DNA of 64,000 bases from Colius striatus. Lineage: Eukaryota > Chordata > Aves > Coliiformes > Coliidae. How positions within the stretch are numbered: position 1 is the first letter of the stretch; each line of letters starts with the position of its first letter. Positions 41,280 through 53,362 of the stretch are shown here, piece by piece. Location of the stretch: positions 20,189,548-20,253,547 of the forward strand of contig NC_084772.1 in NCBI RefSeq assembly GCF_028858725.1, read 5' to 3'. The notes under the pieces were generated by a model, which saw only the letters and a program-made list of their open reading frames with translations, was not told where the DNA came from and did not search any database. The position numbers were made by a program, and so were the translations under genes.

Positions 41280-44200
41280 CTTGCAGAGGCTGAGGTGTCC
41301 CTGAGGCTCTGAACCCTTCTTGTTGTGAGATTCCCTGGAAGAGCTGCCCAGTGGCAGTTCCAGCTGCTCTCCTGACCACCAGCCCCCATGTAGGGAGTGT
41401 GACTGGTCCTTCAGAACCTGAGCTGCTTCTCTTTGGCCCTTCTCTTTGTACTACAGAGTTTTAGAGAGATTGCTTTTTAATCATTTGTGGAAATACCCTT
41501 CCTAAAAAGTCAGCCTTGTCCCCAGATGAGACATTGTAAGGTCAGATCCACAAACTGCAAGGTCAGCACTTCCTTTTGGGCTGGTTTGGAACTGCAAAGT
41601 GTGTGCTGCCTGAGGAAGATGGACCAGGCTCCTGTCTCACCTGTTTTGCAGCAGTTTAACCTTGATTCAGCTGCAGAGAAGGTGTTCAAGCAGCATTCCC
41701 ACACACTGAGGGAATTCCTGCTCTCCCTGCAACCCCACTGAGCAGCTTAAGCCCAAGGCCAAACCAGACATTGGCCTGATGATTTGTGAGCAGGTCTGGA
41801 AGTGCACCCATGGGTTTGAATGACAGCCCTAAAACACTTTGGCTCTTCAGAAGAGGACTTGTAATGCCTTAACTATTTGTCTGCAGTCTTTTGGGGGGGG
41901 TTATAAACAGATCTCCTTTTCAACTGGTTCCTGTGGTGTCCCTTGAAGTGGCTCTGAGATGTTGCCAAGTTGCAGGTGAGCAATCAGTGCACAGCGAATG
42001 AGGAGCCTGGGGATGGTCTGGCTCAGCTCCTGGCTGTCACTCTGGGTACTGGTGTTTCTAGGAAGAAGCTTACTGCCACTGGAGCGTGCTCTCAGACTAG
42101 CACAGCTCTCTGTACACCTTGCTGCCCTGCTTCTCATGGCTGTTGCTCAGCCTGTTGGGCTCACATCACCTCAACCTCCAACAGCTTCTGTACATTTCCT
42201 TCTCTTCCTACCCAAAAGGGTTTTTACAGGGAAGATCCCCGTGTGCAGCAAATGATCCACCTCTCCCCAAGCTCCTGCTTTGGCCTTAGTGCTCTTGCTG
42301 TAAAACACAGGGGATGCAGTTGTCAAAACCTCTCAGCTACTCTGCTTCTGTTTGAACAGGGACAGGTTTCCCTCTTGCTTTTAGGGAGAGATGGGGTGGG
42401 GCTTCAAACCCCAGCTTGCAGCAGTGAATAGGCGCAGGATGCCTCCAGTCAGCTCTTGCTGTGGAGTTGGTTCCAGGAGGGCAGGAGGTGAGGTGGGGTT
42501 CAGCTCCCTGCCCAAGGAGGAGGGGAGGGTTTGAAGGGTTTGGCTCCCTGTTGTGCAGCAGTTGAGTGTGATGGGCATAACAAAAAGGACTGGTGTTTGG
42601 TCAACAGCCTTTCCTAAGCATGAAGTCAGGTTTGCAGGAAAGGGAAATGCTTTCTCGTGAATAAAAACAGGTACTTGCCTCTTAAACAACAAGAGAAACA
42701 CGTTCCAGTGCTGTTTTACTACACACCCACATATGGAAGGATCGTGGCAATGCTGAGGTGAGGGGGCTCTGCAAACCCCAGCCCTGCAGGGACTGTGCAC
42801 AGACACCCCCTGGAATCTCACCTCTTGTTCCAGAGGCAGATGTTACCTTGGCAAGACCTGTTGTGTTTGTTAGGGAGGTTGTCACAGCACTGGTCTGTCT
42901 CCTGAGCCACAGGAAATGTGTTCCTTATTCTCTGTAACCAGATGTCATCATCGAGCTGAGATCCTATCCGGGGTTAATCACATGCAGCACTTGTCCCTCA
43001 CCCTCCTAAGACAAAGCAAAATGTACACCTTTGGTCTGTAACCCGGAGGAAAGGCTGCCTGGGACTAACCCTTGAGAGCCTTCCTGGAAAGGCAACAGCT
43101 TTCATAAGGCTTTGTCTTTCCCCTTATCTTCCAAATGAGCTCCTTTGAGTGTTTTGCCAGCAGTAGAAGCCCAGGCTGGCTTTGAGCTAAAAAGACAAAC
43201 CCTGGGGCACTCAGATCTTATCTCACCTGTCCTATTTGCATTGAAGGCTGGACAAAAGGCAGCAATTTCATAAAGCAAGGCAGCCTGCAGCACTGTGAAA
43301 GAATGAGGAACAGGCTGTGTTCCCTTTCCCTGCCGAGGCAGCAGCCTCCCTGCAGCAGCACACGCTGGTTTCCCCATGGCTGAGCACTTGGATTCAGCAG
43401 AGGAATACAAGGTAACTCCTTCTAAATCTTTGGGGAGGAGGATTCTTGGGGAAGGCATCTGCATCTGTGTTGCTGGAGCCCTCGTGGTAGCTGAGAAGGC
43501 CCCAGTGGGAGTGGGTGTCCCACTCTTCTCATTAGCAATGACATGCAGCATTCATCCTCTCTCCTTTTTCCCCCCTTGTTCACTAAGAATTGGAGATCTG
43601 GCATTTTCCTGCCCTGGCACTAAGCTCCCAGCTCTGTACCTCATCCATGGCCCCTCAAGCACTTGGAAATGCAAAACCTGTTCCCACGAGGGATTCTTTT
43701 CCTCCTTTCCACTCCCAATTCTGTTGTTTCAAAACAGTGACAAATGGATCCCAGAAGATCTGAGTGTCAGTACCATGTGCTGAGGGTTCTGAGTGGGAGG
43801 ACACACACTTCTCTGCTGGTTCCACAGGAGTCATCACCTTGAAGCCTGTAGTCACACAGGGGAGAAGGCAGAGCCTTGGGTGTTGCTCAGGGTTGGCAGG
43901 GTCCTGCCCTTGGGTCACTCCAAGCCCAGGAACTGCCACAGGCTGGGGCAGAGGGGTTGAGGGTTGGTGCCAGCAGCTGAACATAAGCCAGCAGCATACC
44001 CAGAGGGGCAAGAATCAAAGGGCATCCTGGCTGGGATCAACAGTGGGGTGCCAGCAGGAGCAGGACAGGGATTGTCTCCCCTGTTCTGGGCCCTGGTATG
44101 TTCAGTGCTGGGCTCCTCACTGCCAGAGGGACACTGAGGGGCTGCAGTGTGGCCAGAGCTGAGGAAGGGGCTGGAGCACAAGGGTGCTGGGAAGGGGCTG

Positions 44201-45590
44201 AGGGAATGGGAGTGTTGAGCCTGGAGAAGAGGAACCTGAGGGGAGACAGCAGCACTCTCTGACACTCCCTGACAGGAGGCTGCAGGGAGCTGGGGTCAGG
44301 CTCTGCTCCCCAGTAATGAATGACAGGACAAGAGGAAACAGCTTCAAGTTGCCCCAGGGGAGGTTGAGATTGGAGCTGAGGCAGAACTGTTTCCCTGAGA
44401 GGGGTGTCAGCCCCTGTGCCAGGCTGCCCAGGGAGCTGGGGGAGTGCCCAGCCCTGGAGGGATCCCAAAGCTGTGGAGCTGAGGTGCTGAGGGCCAGGAG
44501 TTGTAATCAAGGATCTGTGAGGGCTGGTGGCTGTGTCCCCAGGTCACTTGTCCCCGTGTTCCCAGCCATACGTGCAGAGCTCAGCCCCACGCTGCTTGGT
44601 GCTGTGGGGATGTGCCACAAGAGGCAGCCCCCAGACTCCCACAGTCCCTTATGTGAGCAGCAGAGATGTGCAGGGAGCAGAGGTGCAGGAAGCCACCCCC
44701 AGTCTCTCTGCTCCCTGGCTCGAGGCCTAATCGCTGCACTCTGCGGCTCTTTGTGCAACTCTGGAGGTGCTGAGGCAGGGCAGGGCACGGCAGGGAAAGA
44801 GCCCCAGAGCTAATGGAGGAGCCCGGGGAGGGGGATGGCTTGTGGCTGAGTGCAGCTTGGCAAACGGCCTCGGGGGGAAATGCTCTCAGCCTGCATTCGG
44901 CAGCTCAGCTTCGGGCTGCCCCTTGAATCCAGCTGCAGGAGCTGAGCTGGGGGTCAGCCACCCTCACCCCTGCGAGCCGGGGCGGGGGGTGGGTCCTGGA
45001 GCCTGCCCTGGGCTCCTTGCCTCCTGCCTCTGTGTATGCAAGCTCCTCCTCTGCCCTCCCCCCTCCCCAGGCTGATCCCCCCGTGCTCCGGGAGCCTCAG
45101 GACTCCATCGATTCCTTCTGACTTGTTTTTTTTCCCCACTGTCACTTTCAGACCACATTCTCACCCAACCTTCTCCTCCTCAAGTACACCCTGGCTGCCT
45201 GTGGGCTTTTATTTCCTCTGCTTTTCAGCGCAGTGAAAGGGCAGCAGAGCTGCACCACGGCAGGACAGAGGGAAGGAGGGAGCCCAAGAATGGCACTGGG
45301 GGAAAGGTGGAGGCGAATCCACGCTGAACTTGGCACTCTGCAGCCTTGCCAGAGCTGCCAGATAGGCAGCAGTGCTGTGGGGTGGGTGCTGTGGGGCTGG
45401 CAGAGCCGTGGCAGGCAGCGCTGCAGCGGGGCTGGGCGCGGGCAGGAGCCGTGCCAGGCGCGTCCCGCTCTGCGCAGCGCCAGCGCACCGGGGCCAGGGG
45501 GAAAACGACTCAGCCCTTCCTAGAAATGAGCTCCCAGAGCTTAAAAGATGGACCTAATTGAAAAAAAATAATGTAGCCAGGTCGTAGCAG
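41280..45590. other. Intergenic stretch downstream of EMC8
   Basis: Contains one CR1 copy (44085-44505) and otherwise nothing I can support as a gene. It may include a longer EMC8 3' UTR up to the AATAAA at 42660. Confidence 0.45.
44085..44505 (+). mobile_element. CR1 LINE fragment, young subfamily, tail lost
   Basis: From the 'gctgggctcctcactgccag' segment through gtaatgaatgacaggacaag to ggagctgaggtgctgagggc. It stops before the usual 3' tail, so its end was deleted or replaced. Confidence 0.9.
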
Positions 45591-45741
45591 GGGATAAAAG
45601 GGAAAAGCTGGGCTGAGATTAACCTGGAGCTGCCAGGCACGGCCCGCCGGCCGCACGCTGAGCCCATGCCCGGCGGGGAGGCAGCTGGCTCTGGATGCAG
45701 GTCTGGCAGGACAGCCTGGCACACTCTGCTTGGGGCTTCAG
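45590..45741 (+). promoter_or_regulatory. Possible promoter and non-coding first exon of C16orf74
   Basis: GGGATAAAAG (45591-45600) resembles a TATA box. About 140 bases further a clean donor reads TTCAG|GTACGTGC after 45741. The next plus-strand acceptor with a convincing pyrimidine tract before the C16orf74 start is at 50027-50029. This is a suggestion from signals only. Confidence 0.25.
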
Positions 45742-48700
45742 GTACGTGCTTTGCTTTCCTCTTTGCTTGCCACCCTGGGCCACGGCAGCTGCTGGCATGC
45801 TGCTGAGCTGAGGGCTCTGCCACGGCCCGCCAGGCTGCCCCCGGGGGTGTTCGCTGCCGGTCCTGCCAAGAGCCTGTGCTTGGGGAACGCTGGAGCTGCT
45901 CCAGTGTGCCCAGAGCCTGCATCTTCAGCTGCTTCCTCGTGACATCCTCCTCCCTTGGCAGCCCCTCTGGGTACTGCTGCCTGCACCAGCTGCCTGCAGG
46001 GCTCAGGGAGGGAGTTTCTTCTCCCCTCCCAGTGCCTCCTGCTTTGTTGCCGCCTCCAGCTTCAGCAAGCCCCGTGCAGTGGCCCTGCAGCCACCTTCTG
46101 GGGCAATTTCTCAGGCAAGCTAGGCCCAGCCCTTTCCCCTGTGTGGGGCAGGAGAGATGTGGGGCAGAAGGAAGCGGGGAGCCACACCGCTCCCATAGCA
46201 CAGAGCTGGGCTGACGTGTCACCTGCGGTAACAGAGCCTGGGACTCGCTGACCCAGAAAGCTGCATCCCCTCCCTCCCTCCCTCCTGAAACAAGCCCAGC
46301 CCGTGTTTGCAGGAGCAGCTGCCTCTAAGGGAGCCAGCACAGCAGCTCCACTTTGCCAGCCAAAGCTTTTCTTGTGGCCAGTGGTTGCTGAACGCGTCCC
46401 TCTCTCTGTGGTTCTGAGGGCGTCAGGGAAGCCATGAGCTCACCCTGCCCTCCCCCTCTCAGCAAAGTCAGGAGCCTGCTTCAGAACTCACTTTCCTCTT
46501 ACCCTCTCATTTCAGCCCCCTCCACCCTCCTCTGCACCAGGGCAGGATGGCGCTGGTGGGTTGGGGAGTGCTGAGCCCAGGGAGAGCCAGATACACGCCT
46601 GGGAACCAGTCAGAGCCCCGTCAGGGGAGCCCTGGGGTGGTTGCCTGGGCTGGAGGGACAAACCTTCCCCTGGAAAGTGAAGGTGACTCTGGACTGACCC
46701 AGAGAGGAAGCTTTATGAGCCCATCCTCTTCCTCCCCCAGCCCTTGGTGGGGTTTGGCCAGTTGCCCTCCAGGTCACAGGCGTGGGAGGGCTCCTGGGTG
46801 GGATGTGGATCAGAGAGGTGGCTGCATGAGCATCTCACAGTGCCCTGCAAGTGGCTCTGTCCCACGGGGCTGCTCCTGCGCTCAGGACTCCCATCATCCA
46901 GGAGCAAACAGGACACTTGGTGGGCTCAGGGTGGCCAAACCCCCTGCCCTCAAACCTGCCCAAGGCTGTTGTTGCTTGGTAGGGAGGAGAGGAAGGGGTG
47001 TTTGAAGCTGGGTCTGTGCCAGGCCAGCTGGAGCAGTGCTGCAGCCCGCAGAGCTAACCACAGTTATTTTAGCAGCCTGATGTTGCTGTTTTGCCTCCCT
47101 GCCACAGCAAAGCAGCATCTGTGGGTGCTCAGGCTTTCAGCTGCTGCTCCAGGCCTGGCTCACTCCAGCTTTTTTGAGTCAGGGACCATTTGTGCACAAC
47201 CAAGAGCAGCAAACAAGTAGTTTTGGAGAGAGGTGTCAAAATAGCTGATGTGCTGGGAGGAGGTTCCTGCTGCTCAGGCTGCATTTGTGCAGCTGCTGAG
47301 GGGTCTCTGGTCTGCACTGAGGTTGGGATGCGACCTGGGAAGATCAGGCTTGCCAGCCTCTGCCCCAGACCTACATCTCAGGCTTTGCAGGTGAACAAGT
47401 GAAAGAAACCCCACAGGAAGCAGTTAATTGGTCTGTTTTTCTCAGGCAGAGCTGGAGCCAGGGGTTGCAAACGCCTCTGCTCAGGTCTCTGGGACTGGTG
47501 CCCGCAGCTGTGGCTGCAGCCTTTCCCCTGTGCCACCTGCCCAGCTCTTGAGCTCCAAGCTTTGCAAAAACTCAGTGGTTTGGTAAATCAGAGGAGCTTG
47601 ATGAGAGAGAAAATCAGTCCTTTCCACACTTCTGGTTCCCATCAAAGGTGGCAGGACTAGGCCAGCAGAAACCGAAGCAAACCCACCCCTTTCCCCTCCC
47701 TGCTCCCCTTTACGCCCGTCTCAGCGGGGCTTGGTCTCATGTGGGGAGGCTCAGATCTCACCAGAGCCCTCCCAAGCTCTTGGCATCGCTTTGCTCTCAC
47801 CTCCGGGCTCAGTTCAAAGCTCTCCCTCCTCTGCTGCCTGCAGCCGGGGGGCGTTTGATGAGTGGCCGGTATTCCCCGCCCGCCAGCGCCCGCGGTGTGA
47901 ACTGCAGCTCCTCAGCTCGCTCTGCAAAGGGACCGGCTCGGGGCCTCGCCTCTTAATTGCGGAGGAGGGGAAGATGAAAAGGCCTCCGGCTGCTCTTCGT
48001 GCAGGCAAAGGCTGCTCTGGAGGCAGAGCCTTCGCCCGGGCATCCTCACAGTGCCCGGCCAGGAGCTCTCATCCTGGGGGTGATGGGGAGAAGCCCTCTG
48101 CCTGCTGCTGTTCCCACTGCCAGGCTGGTTTTAGGGCACCTGGGTCAGGCAGGAGTAGGAAAAGACCCTTGGTGGCAGCTGGGGGAGGTGAAGATGCTCC
48201 CAGAGGCCAGGAGCATCGCTGCTCTCTAGGCATTAGGACCTCAGGGATGCTGATGGGTCCTGCCAGAGCTGGCTGTGGGACCCTCATACCAAAGTGGGAC
48301 TTGCCTTTCTAGGCACTTGGTAGCCCCCTGAGTGGTCCAGGGGCTTCGGCTGCTGCTCTCAGTACTGAAACTCAACAGTGGCTTGTTCAGCAGGGTGAGA
48401 GTAAGGCAGCATTTCCTCATCACCCAAGGGCTTTGCCCGGCTTGGATGGGGCTGGAGGGGGAAAATGGATGGGAGGAGCCGAGGCTCCACTAACCTGATT
48501 AACCAGGTCAAAACCCAACCGTGTGCAACAATCCAGCTGCAACCTCCTCCCGGGGCACGGCTGGTCCTGAGTGGGAACCTCCCCAAGCCCCGCTGCACGC
48601 CCGCAGCCGGGGGAGGGGGGGATGCAGCGGTGGGCATCGTGCCTCCGGCTCTGGGTAAGTGCCTCCGGCTCCTCCCGGGCAGTGACCCTGCTCAGGGCTG

Positions 48701-50029
48701 TCTGAGGGGTTTTTGGAGCATGAACTCATCGGGAAGGCAAATGCATCTTAGCCTGGTGCTGGCACGGGAGAGTAAAGTTGAAGCCTCAACACCAGGCAGC
48801 AGAAAATCCTGCTGAAATGCTGCCGGGGGGGATTTCTCTGCCCAAGAATCTCTCCCGGTGCTGAGAGCAAGTGGTGCTGGTCTTTGGCTGCAGGAGGGGG
48901 GGATGCAGGGCAAAGAGGCAGCAGTGGGAGGGGGCTGCTGTGTCCTGCAAGGGCTCAGCCACGGGGCTCTGGTCCCAGAGGTGACCCCCCCTATGCCATG
49001 TGTCCCCCTGGCACAACCCTCCTGCAGCCCTCAGCACCTGAGCTGGCTGGTGGTGGGAGCCACCTGCCATAAACCACAGAGCTGTTTCTCTGCCTTAAAG
49101 CAGAGAAATCACCTGCAAACAGATTTCTTAAGCTTTGGGCAGTGTTTTGAGCTCTAAAGTGGAGGTGTTGGGGGGGTTCTGCTCCCAGCCCCCCCGGCTC
49201 TGGGGGTGTCACAGCTCAGGGAGCCTGTGAGGAGCTGGTGAGAAAGGCAGATTTCAAACCAGCCATGGCAAGTTCCTGCATCCCCTCGTTAGCCACTGCC
49301 TGCCCAAGCCAGGACCACTTGTAAAGGTGAAGTAAAGCCACAGTGCAGGTTGGGCATGGGGAGCAGAGGGTTTGCTTGGCTTCCTGCAGGCCCCACAATG
49401 AGTCAGTGACCCTTGATAAGCTATTCCCAGCAGCTGTGGGCAGGAGGGCTGCAGGCTTCCTACTGAAAGAGGCTTTTGCCCAGCGTAATTTTGAGCTGTT
49501 AAAAAAGTCCAGCCGTGGGAATCATCCACCTGAAAGCTCTCCAGGTGTCCAGGATGCCCAAACAGAGCAGGACAGGACCTTCCCTGTGAATGCACCCTCA
49601 GCTCAGCCACGCTGCAGCACAACATCCCTCTGTTTCCTGCACACGGGCTGAGGGTTTGCTCTGAAAGCAACATCAAGGACATAAACAACAACCCCCTTCC
49701 TCCTGCTCATCACCTTCTTGCCTGCAAATATTTGCAGCACTAACACTGGGAATGGAAAAGCTGAGATGAGGACACCCTCCCCCCTTTCTCCTTCTCCCCA
49801 GTCCATTCTCCACCCTCCCAAAAAGTTCCTCCTGAAACTCAGGGGCTGAGATTGAGTCACTGGGAGGCTGTGACATCACAGCTGGGGTTTTGCTACGGAG
49901 CAGCCATGCTTCCTGTTATGCCTGGGTGCCTCAAGAGACACACACACACGTAAAGGTGCTTTGAGAGAGACATTGAGTTCACTCTCCTCCCTCCTACAAC
50001 TTCCCACCAAGTCCCTTTCTCTTTTGCAG
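45742..50029. other. Gene-free stretch upstream of C16orf74 coding exon
   Basis: No family-like coding segment, RNA gene or recognisable repeat was found. 47.7-48.1 kb is moderately CpG-rich. It is probably intron or intergenic sequence of C16orf74. Confidence 0.4.
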
Positions 50030-50090
50030 CACCAGCAGCTGGATCTGGCGGCAGCACTGGGGAGCTGTGTCCCGCTGAGAGGATGAGAAC

Positions 50091-51481
50091 ATGGGGGTCA
50101 AGTTGTCCTGCCTGAAAGGTACAGTGGGATTGGTGCTCTGGGAAGGCAGCTCTGGGGGATGGTTGTACATGGAGGAGTGGGGGTTGGTGGTGTTTGAGCA
50201 TCTTTAGGTTGATGGCAGCCCTCAAGAAGTTGAGTGGGGGTTCCTTAGAGGTGGGAAAGCAAATGGATGGGATGCTCAGGGTACCCCAGCTCCTGGCCTC
50301 CAGGCTCACCCTGACCATCCTTCATTATTCTGCTCCTCCCAGGAATATTCCCCAGCCCAGGAGCTTTCTATCCTACTGTTTTCCCCTTCACTTGAATGTT
50401 CTTAATGGAGCCAGGCTGGGGATGGTGATGTGGATGTCTGCAGAGACAGGGAAGTGGGAGCTTTTAGTGCTCCTGGCCTCGTTGTGCTGGATGCTGCATC
50501 TCCCATTAGCTCTGCATCCCAGTGCTGACCCCAGAGCAGCTCTTATTAATCATCCTCGGGGTCATTAGGGACAGGAGCTAATGAGCATCGCTCTCTGAGA
50601 TGTAGAACTACCTCTCCACTGGCTTTTTCCAAGCCCAAACCCTACGTGAGGTGGGTGGCCTATGTGTCCCCTCCCCGTGTGTGGGATGCTGCAGGTGGGG
50701 ATGAGGGATATGGGGGTCTCACACATTCCCCCAGCCCAACACGGGGTGACTGAAAAGGGGAAACTGAGGCAGTCCCCATCCTGCCCTAAATCCAAGGTAG
50801 AGCCCTAAAACATCCCCCCGAGGCTGCAGACCCTTCATCGAACTCGGAGACTGTGAGAAAAGACAAGCCCCCCCACCCCCTACCCCTTGTCTTTTGCAGC
50901 TCTCTGCGTAAGGGCTTTATCTTTAATTAAAAAGAGATTAAAAATATCAGTGTCTGTCCCCTCCGGGCATTTTCCTGCTCGGGAAGAGCCGAAACCTCCG
51001 CGGCTGCCGCCTGCGCCGCGCGGGGCTTTGCTGCTGATTAACAAAGGCAGATTAAAGCGATCTGCTCCCCGGGGGGGCCCAGGCAGGGGGAGGGGGACGG
51101 GGGAGAGGGAGGGGCTGTGGAAGCCGCGGACACCCCAAAATCCAGGGACGAAAGGAGGGGCGAGGCTGCAGCTGGGAGGGCTGTGGATTCTCTAGTGGCT
51201 CGTAAGGGGTTGAGCTGGGCACGGGGGGAGAGCGGGGAGGGGGGGAAGGCTGCAGCCCTTGTGCCTGAGCTTCTCCTTCCCGCCCCCCCCCCGGCATTTC
51301 TTCAGGCTTGAAGACGTGCGTGAACGGCGGCAGCGGCGGCGACAGGAGCCCGGCGGCGACCCCGGACCAGAAGCGTCTCCACGTGCCGTCCATCATCGTC
51401 ACGCCGCCCACCCCCACGGGCTCCGCGCTGTCCCGCGAGGCCCGGGGCGGGGGGATTTCAGCCCCCTGCAGCCGGTGCTGA
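50091..51481 (+). CDS. C16orf74: C16orf74 homologue, small calcineurin-docking protein
   Basis: Small cytoplasmic/membrane-associated protein; the human version binds the phosphatase calcineurin through a PxIxIT motif (PDIIIT). Exons: 50091-50118 (MGVKLSCLK and one base) and 51306-51481, giving 67 aa (human 76). Exon 2 reads GLKTCVNGGSGGDRSP... then HVPSIIVTPPTPTGSALSRE. PSIIVT fits PxIxIT, and the following TPPTPTG is the conserved core. The N terminus MGxxxSC could be myristoylated (Gly2) and palmitoylated (Cys7). The C-terminal tail after LSRE does not resemble the acidic human tail, so a further exon may be used instead of the TGA at 51481. An out-of-frame ATG at 50082 overlaps the start. 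The position between EMC8 and GINS2 matches human 16q24.1, which supports the identity. Confidence 0.85.
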
Positions 51482-52290
51482 GCACCGCCAGGGTCCGTCC
51501 CCACTGCGCCCGGCCGGAGATGCGGCCGTCGGGGCGGCGTCCCGGGGACACGCGGGGGGACCCGCGCACGGGCGGCTGCGGGCACCACCGCCTGCCGCTG
51601 CTCTCCGTTCCTAAAGCCTCCGGGGGCTCGTGCCCTCGTGAATAAACCCCCGGGGCTCCGGTTTGTCCTCGGGGCTGTGCCGCTGGAGCAGCGCGTTGGC
51701 TGTGTCTCCTCCCCGGACACCCCGTCCCCAGCGGCATCACCCCCCGGAGCTGACGAGCGGCCGCTTTTGGGGGGATCAGCGGGGGAAACGAACTGGGCTG
51801 AGCCGCAAAACGGGCTCGAGCAGTCCCGGGGCGGGGGCCGGGGGTCGGGACGATGCTCCCCGCGGCGCGGCGGCCCCGGGAGAGGCGGCAGCGGGAAAGC
51901 AGATGGAAACGGAACGTTTTAATGACAGCAGCAGATGGCAAAAGACACGCGAGTGGAGTCGCAGCGTGGCGGAGCCGTTTGTAGAGCGGAGCGGCGGGGG
52001 GCTGCTCGGTTAACGGCGGGGGCGGGGGGACGGGACCCTCCTGCTGCCGCCCCCCGGGGAAGGGTCAGGGGGGTCCCCGGGGCCCGGCACCCTGGGAACA
52101 ATTCGCAGCTGAAGGGTGGGAGTCGCTCCCATGGGTGCTCGGGGACCGGAGGGGGAGCTGGCACTGCTGACATTGGGGGGGGTGTGGGGGTGTGTTTCTG
52201 TTGCCATGGTGAGCAGAGAGATGGGCTGCAGCCCCCCCAGAATGGGCAGAGCGGCGGGTACCGGCGGCTTGGGCTGGGCGGCAGCGGGGG
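51482..52290. other. CpG-rich stretch between C16orf74 and the GGAT repeat
   Basis: Very GC-rich sequence with long but unfamiliar open frames on both strands. It may contain C16orf74 3' sequence. No poly(A) signal is obvious. Confidence 0.4.
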
Positions 52291-52294
52291 GGAC

Positions 52295-52795
52295 GGGAGT
52301 GATGGAGGGAGGGAGAGATGGAGAGAGGGAGAGATGGAGGGATGGATAGAGGGAGAGATGGAGAGAGGGAAGGAGGGAGGGAGAGATGGAGGGATGGATA
52401 GAAGGAGGGATGGAAGGATGGATGGATGTAGGGAGGGATGGATGGATGGAGGAAGGGATGGATGGATGGAGAGATGGATGGAGGATGGATAGGAGGGATG
52501 AAGGGATTGATGGAGGGAGGGAGGGATGGATGGAAGGATGGATGGAGGGAGGGAGGGAGGGATGGATGGATGGAGAGATGGAGGATGGATAGGAGGGATG
52601 AAGGGATTGATGGAGGGAGGGATGGATGGAAGGATGGATGGAGGGAGGGAGGGAGGGATGGATGGATGGAGAGATGGAGGATGGATAGGAGGGATGAAGG
52701 GATTGATGGATGGATTGATGGAGGGAGGGATGGATGGAGGGAGGGATGGATGGAGGATGGATAGGAGGGATGGAGGGATGGAGGGATTGGAGGGC
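52295..52795. repeat. GGAT/GGAGGGA tandem repeat with higher-order units
   Basis: Half a kilobase made of GGAT, GGGA and GAGA steps. From about 52470 a larger unit of roughly 100 bp (starting near gaggatggataggagggatg) repeats about three times with internal GGAGGG expansions. It gives spurious long frames such as [11 protein letters not shown] on the minus strand. Confidence 0.93.
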
Positions 52796-52981
52796 GTGCA
52801 GACGAGAGAGGGAAGGACGGGCAGGGGCGGGCGGGCGGCTGCACAGGGAGCACTGGCAGCGGGTCAGTGCCCAGAGACCCTCCGCAGCCCAGACCCCGTC
52901 CCACAGCCCCGGGACCCGCCGCGTGGCCCCGCCGGGCGCTGCCTGTCCCGGCCGCCAGGGGGCAGCAGTGAGGGGCTGCCC

Positions 52982-53362
52982 CGCGCATGCGCAGAGAGCG
53001 GGAGGGCGGGAGCCCCGCCGCGCACCCGGGCAACAAGCGCTGAGCGATGATTGGCCGAGCGCTTCCGGAGAGCGCATCGCGATTGGTCCCTCCGCCACCG
53101 GCCCGACCCTCCCGCCGGAGGCGTGTCAGCCAATCCTAAAGGGATGCGCCACCGTTAACCAATGACCGACCAGCGCCGCCCGTGACAAGCCAATCAGCGC
53201 GCTCCGAGCGGCACCAGACCCCGCCTCCGCGCCCAGACCGCGAAAACGAGCCAGGGGGCGGGAAGCGGCGCGCTGTGGGCGGGGCCTCGGCGCCGAGCAG
53301 CCAATAGGAGCGCAGGGAGGCCGCGGGACGGGGCCCGGCGCCGCTTCCGGGCCGCGCGCGCC
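52982..53362 (+). promoter_or_regulatory. GINS2: GINS2 promoter with six CCAAT boxes
   Basis: CpG-rich and TATA-less. CCAAT boxes (either strand) lie at 53050-53054, 53092-53096, 53130-53134, 53159-53163, 53190-53194 and 53301-53305, mostly 29-42 bases apart, as in NF-Y-driven cell-cycle promoters. GGGCGGGAA at 53256-53264 resembles an E2F site. CGCGCATGCGCA at 52982-52993 is a perfect NRF1 consensus. The GINS2 ATG follows at 53363. Confidence 0.75.

Noticed and set aside
52010-53098. 362-aa and 323-aa minus-strand frames rich in [11 protein letters not shown]
   Set aside because: Translation of the GGAT/GGAGGGA repeat and the CpG-rich flank; low complexity and not a gene.
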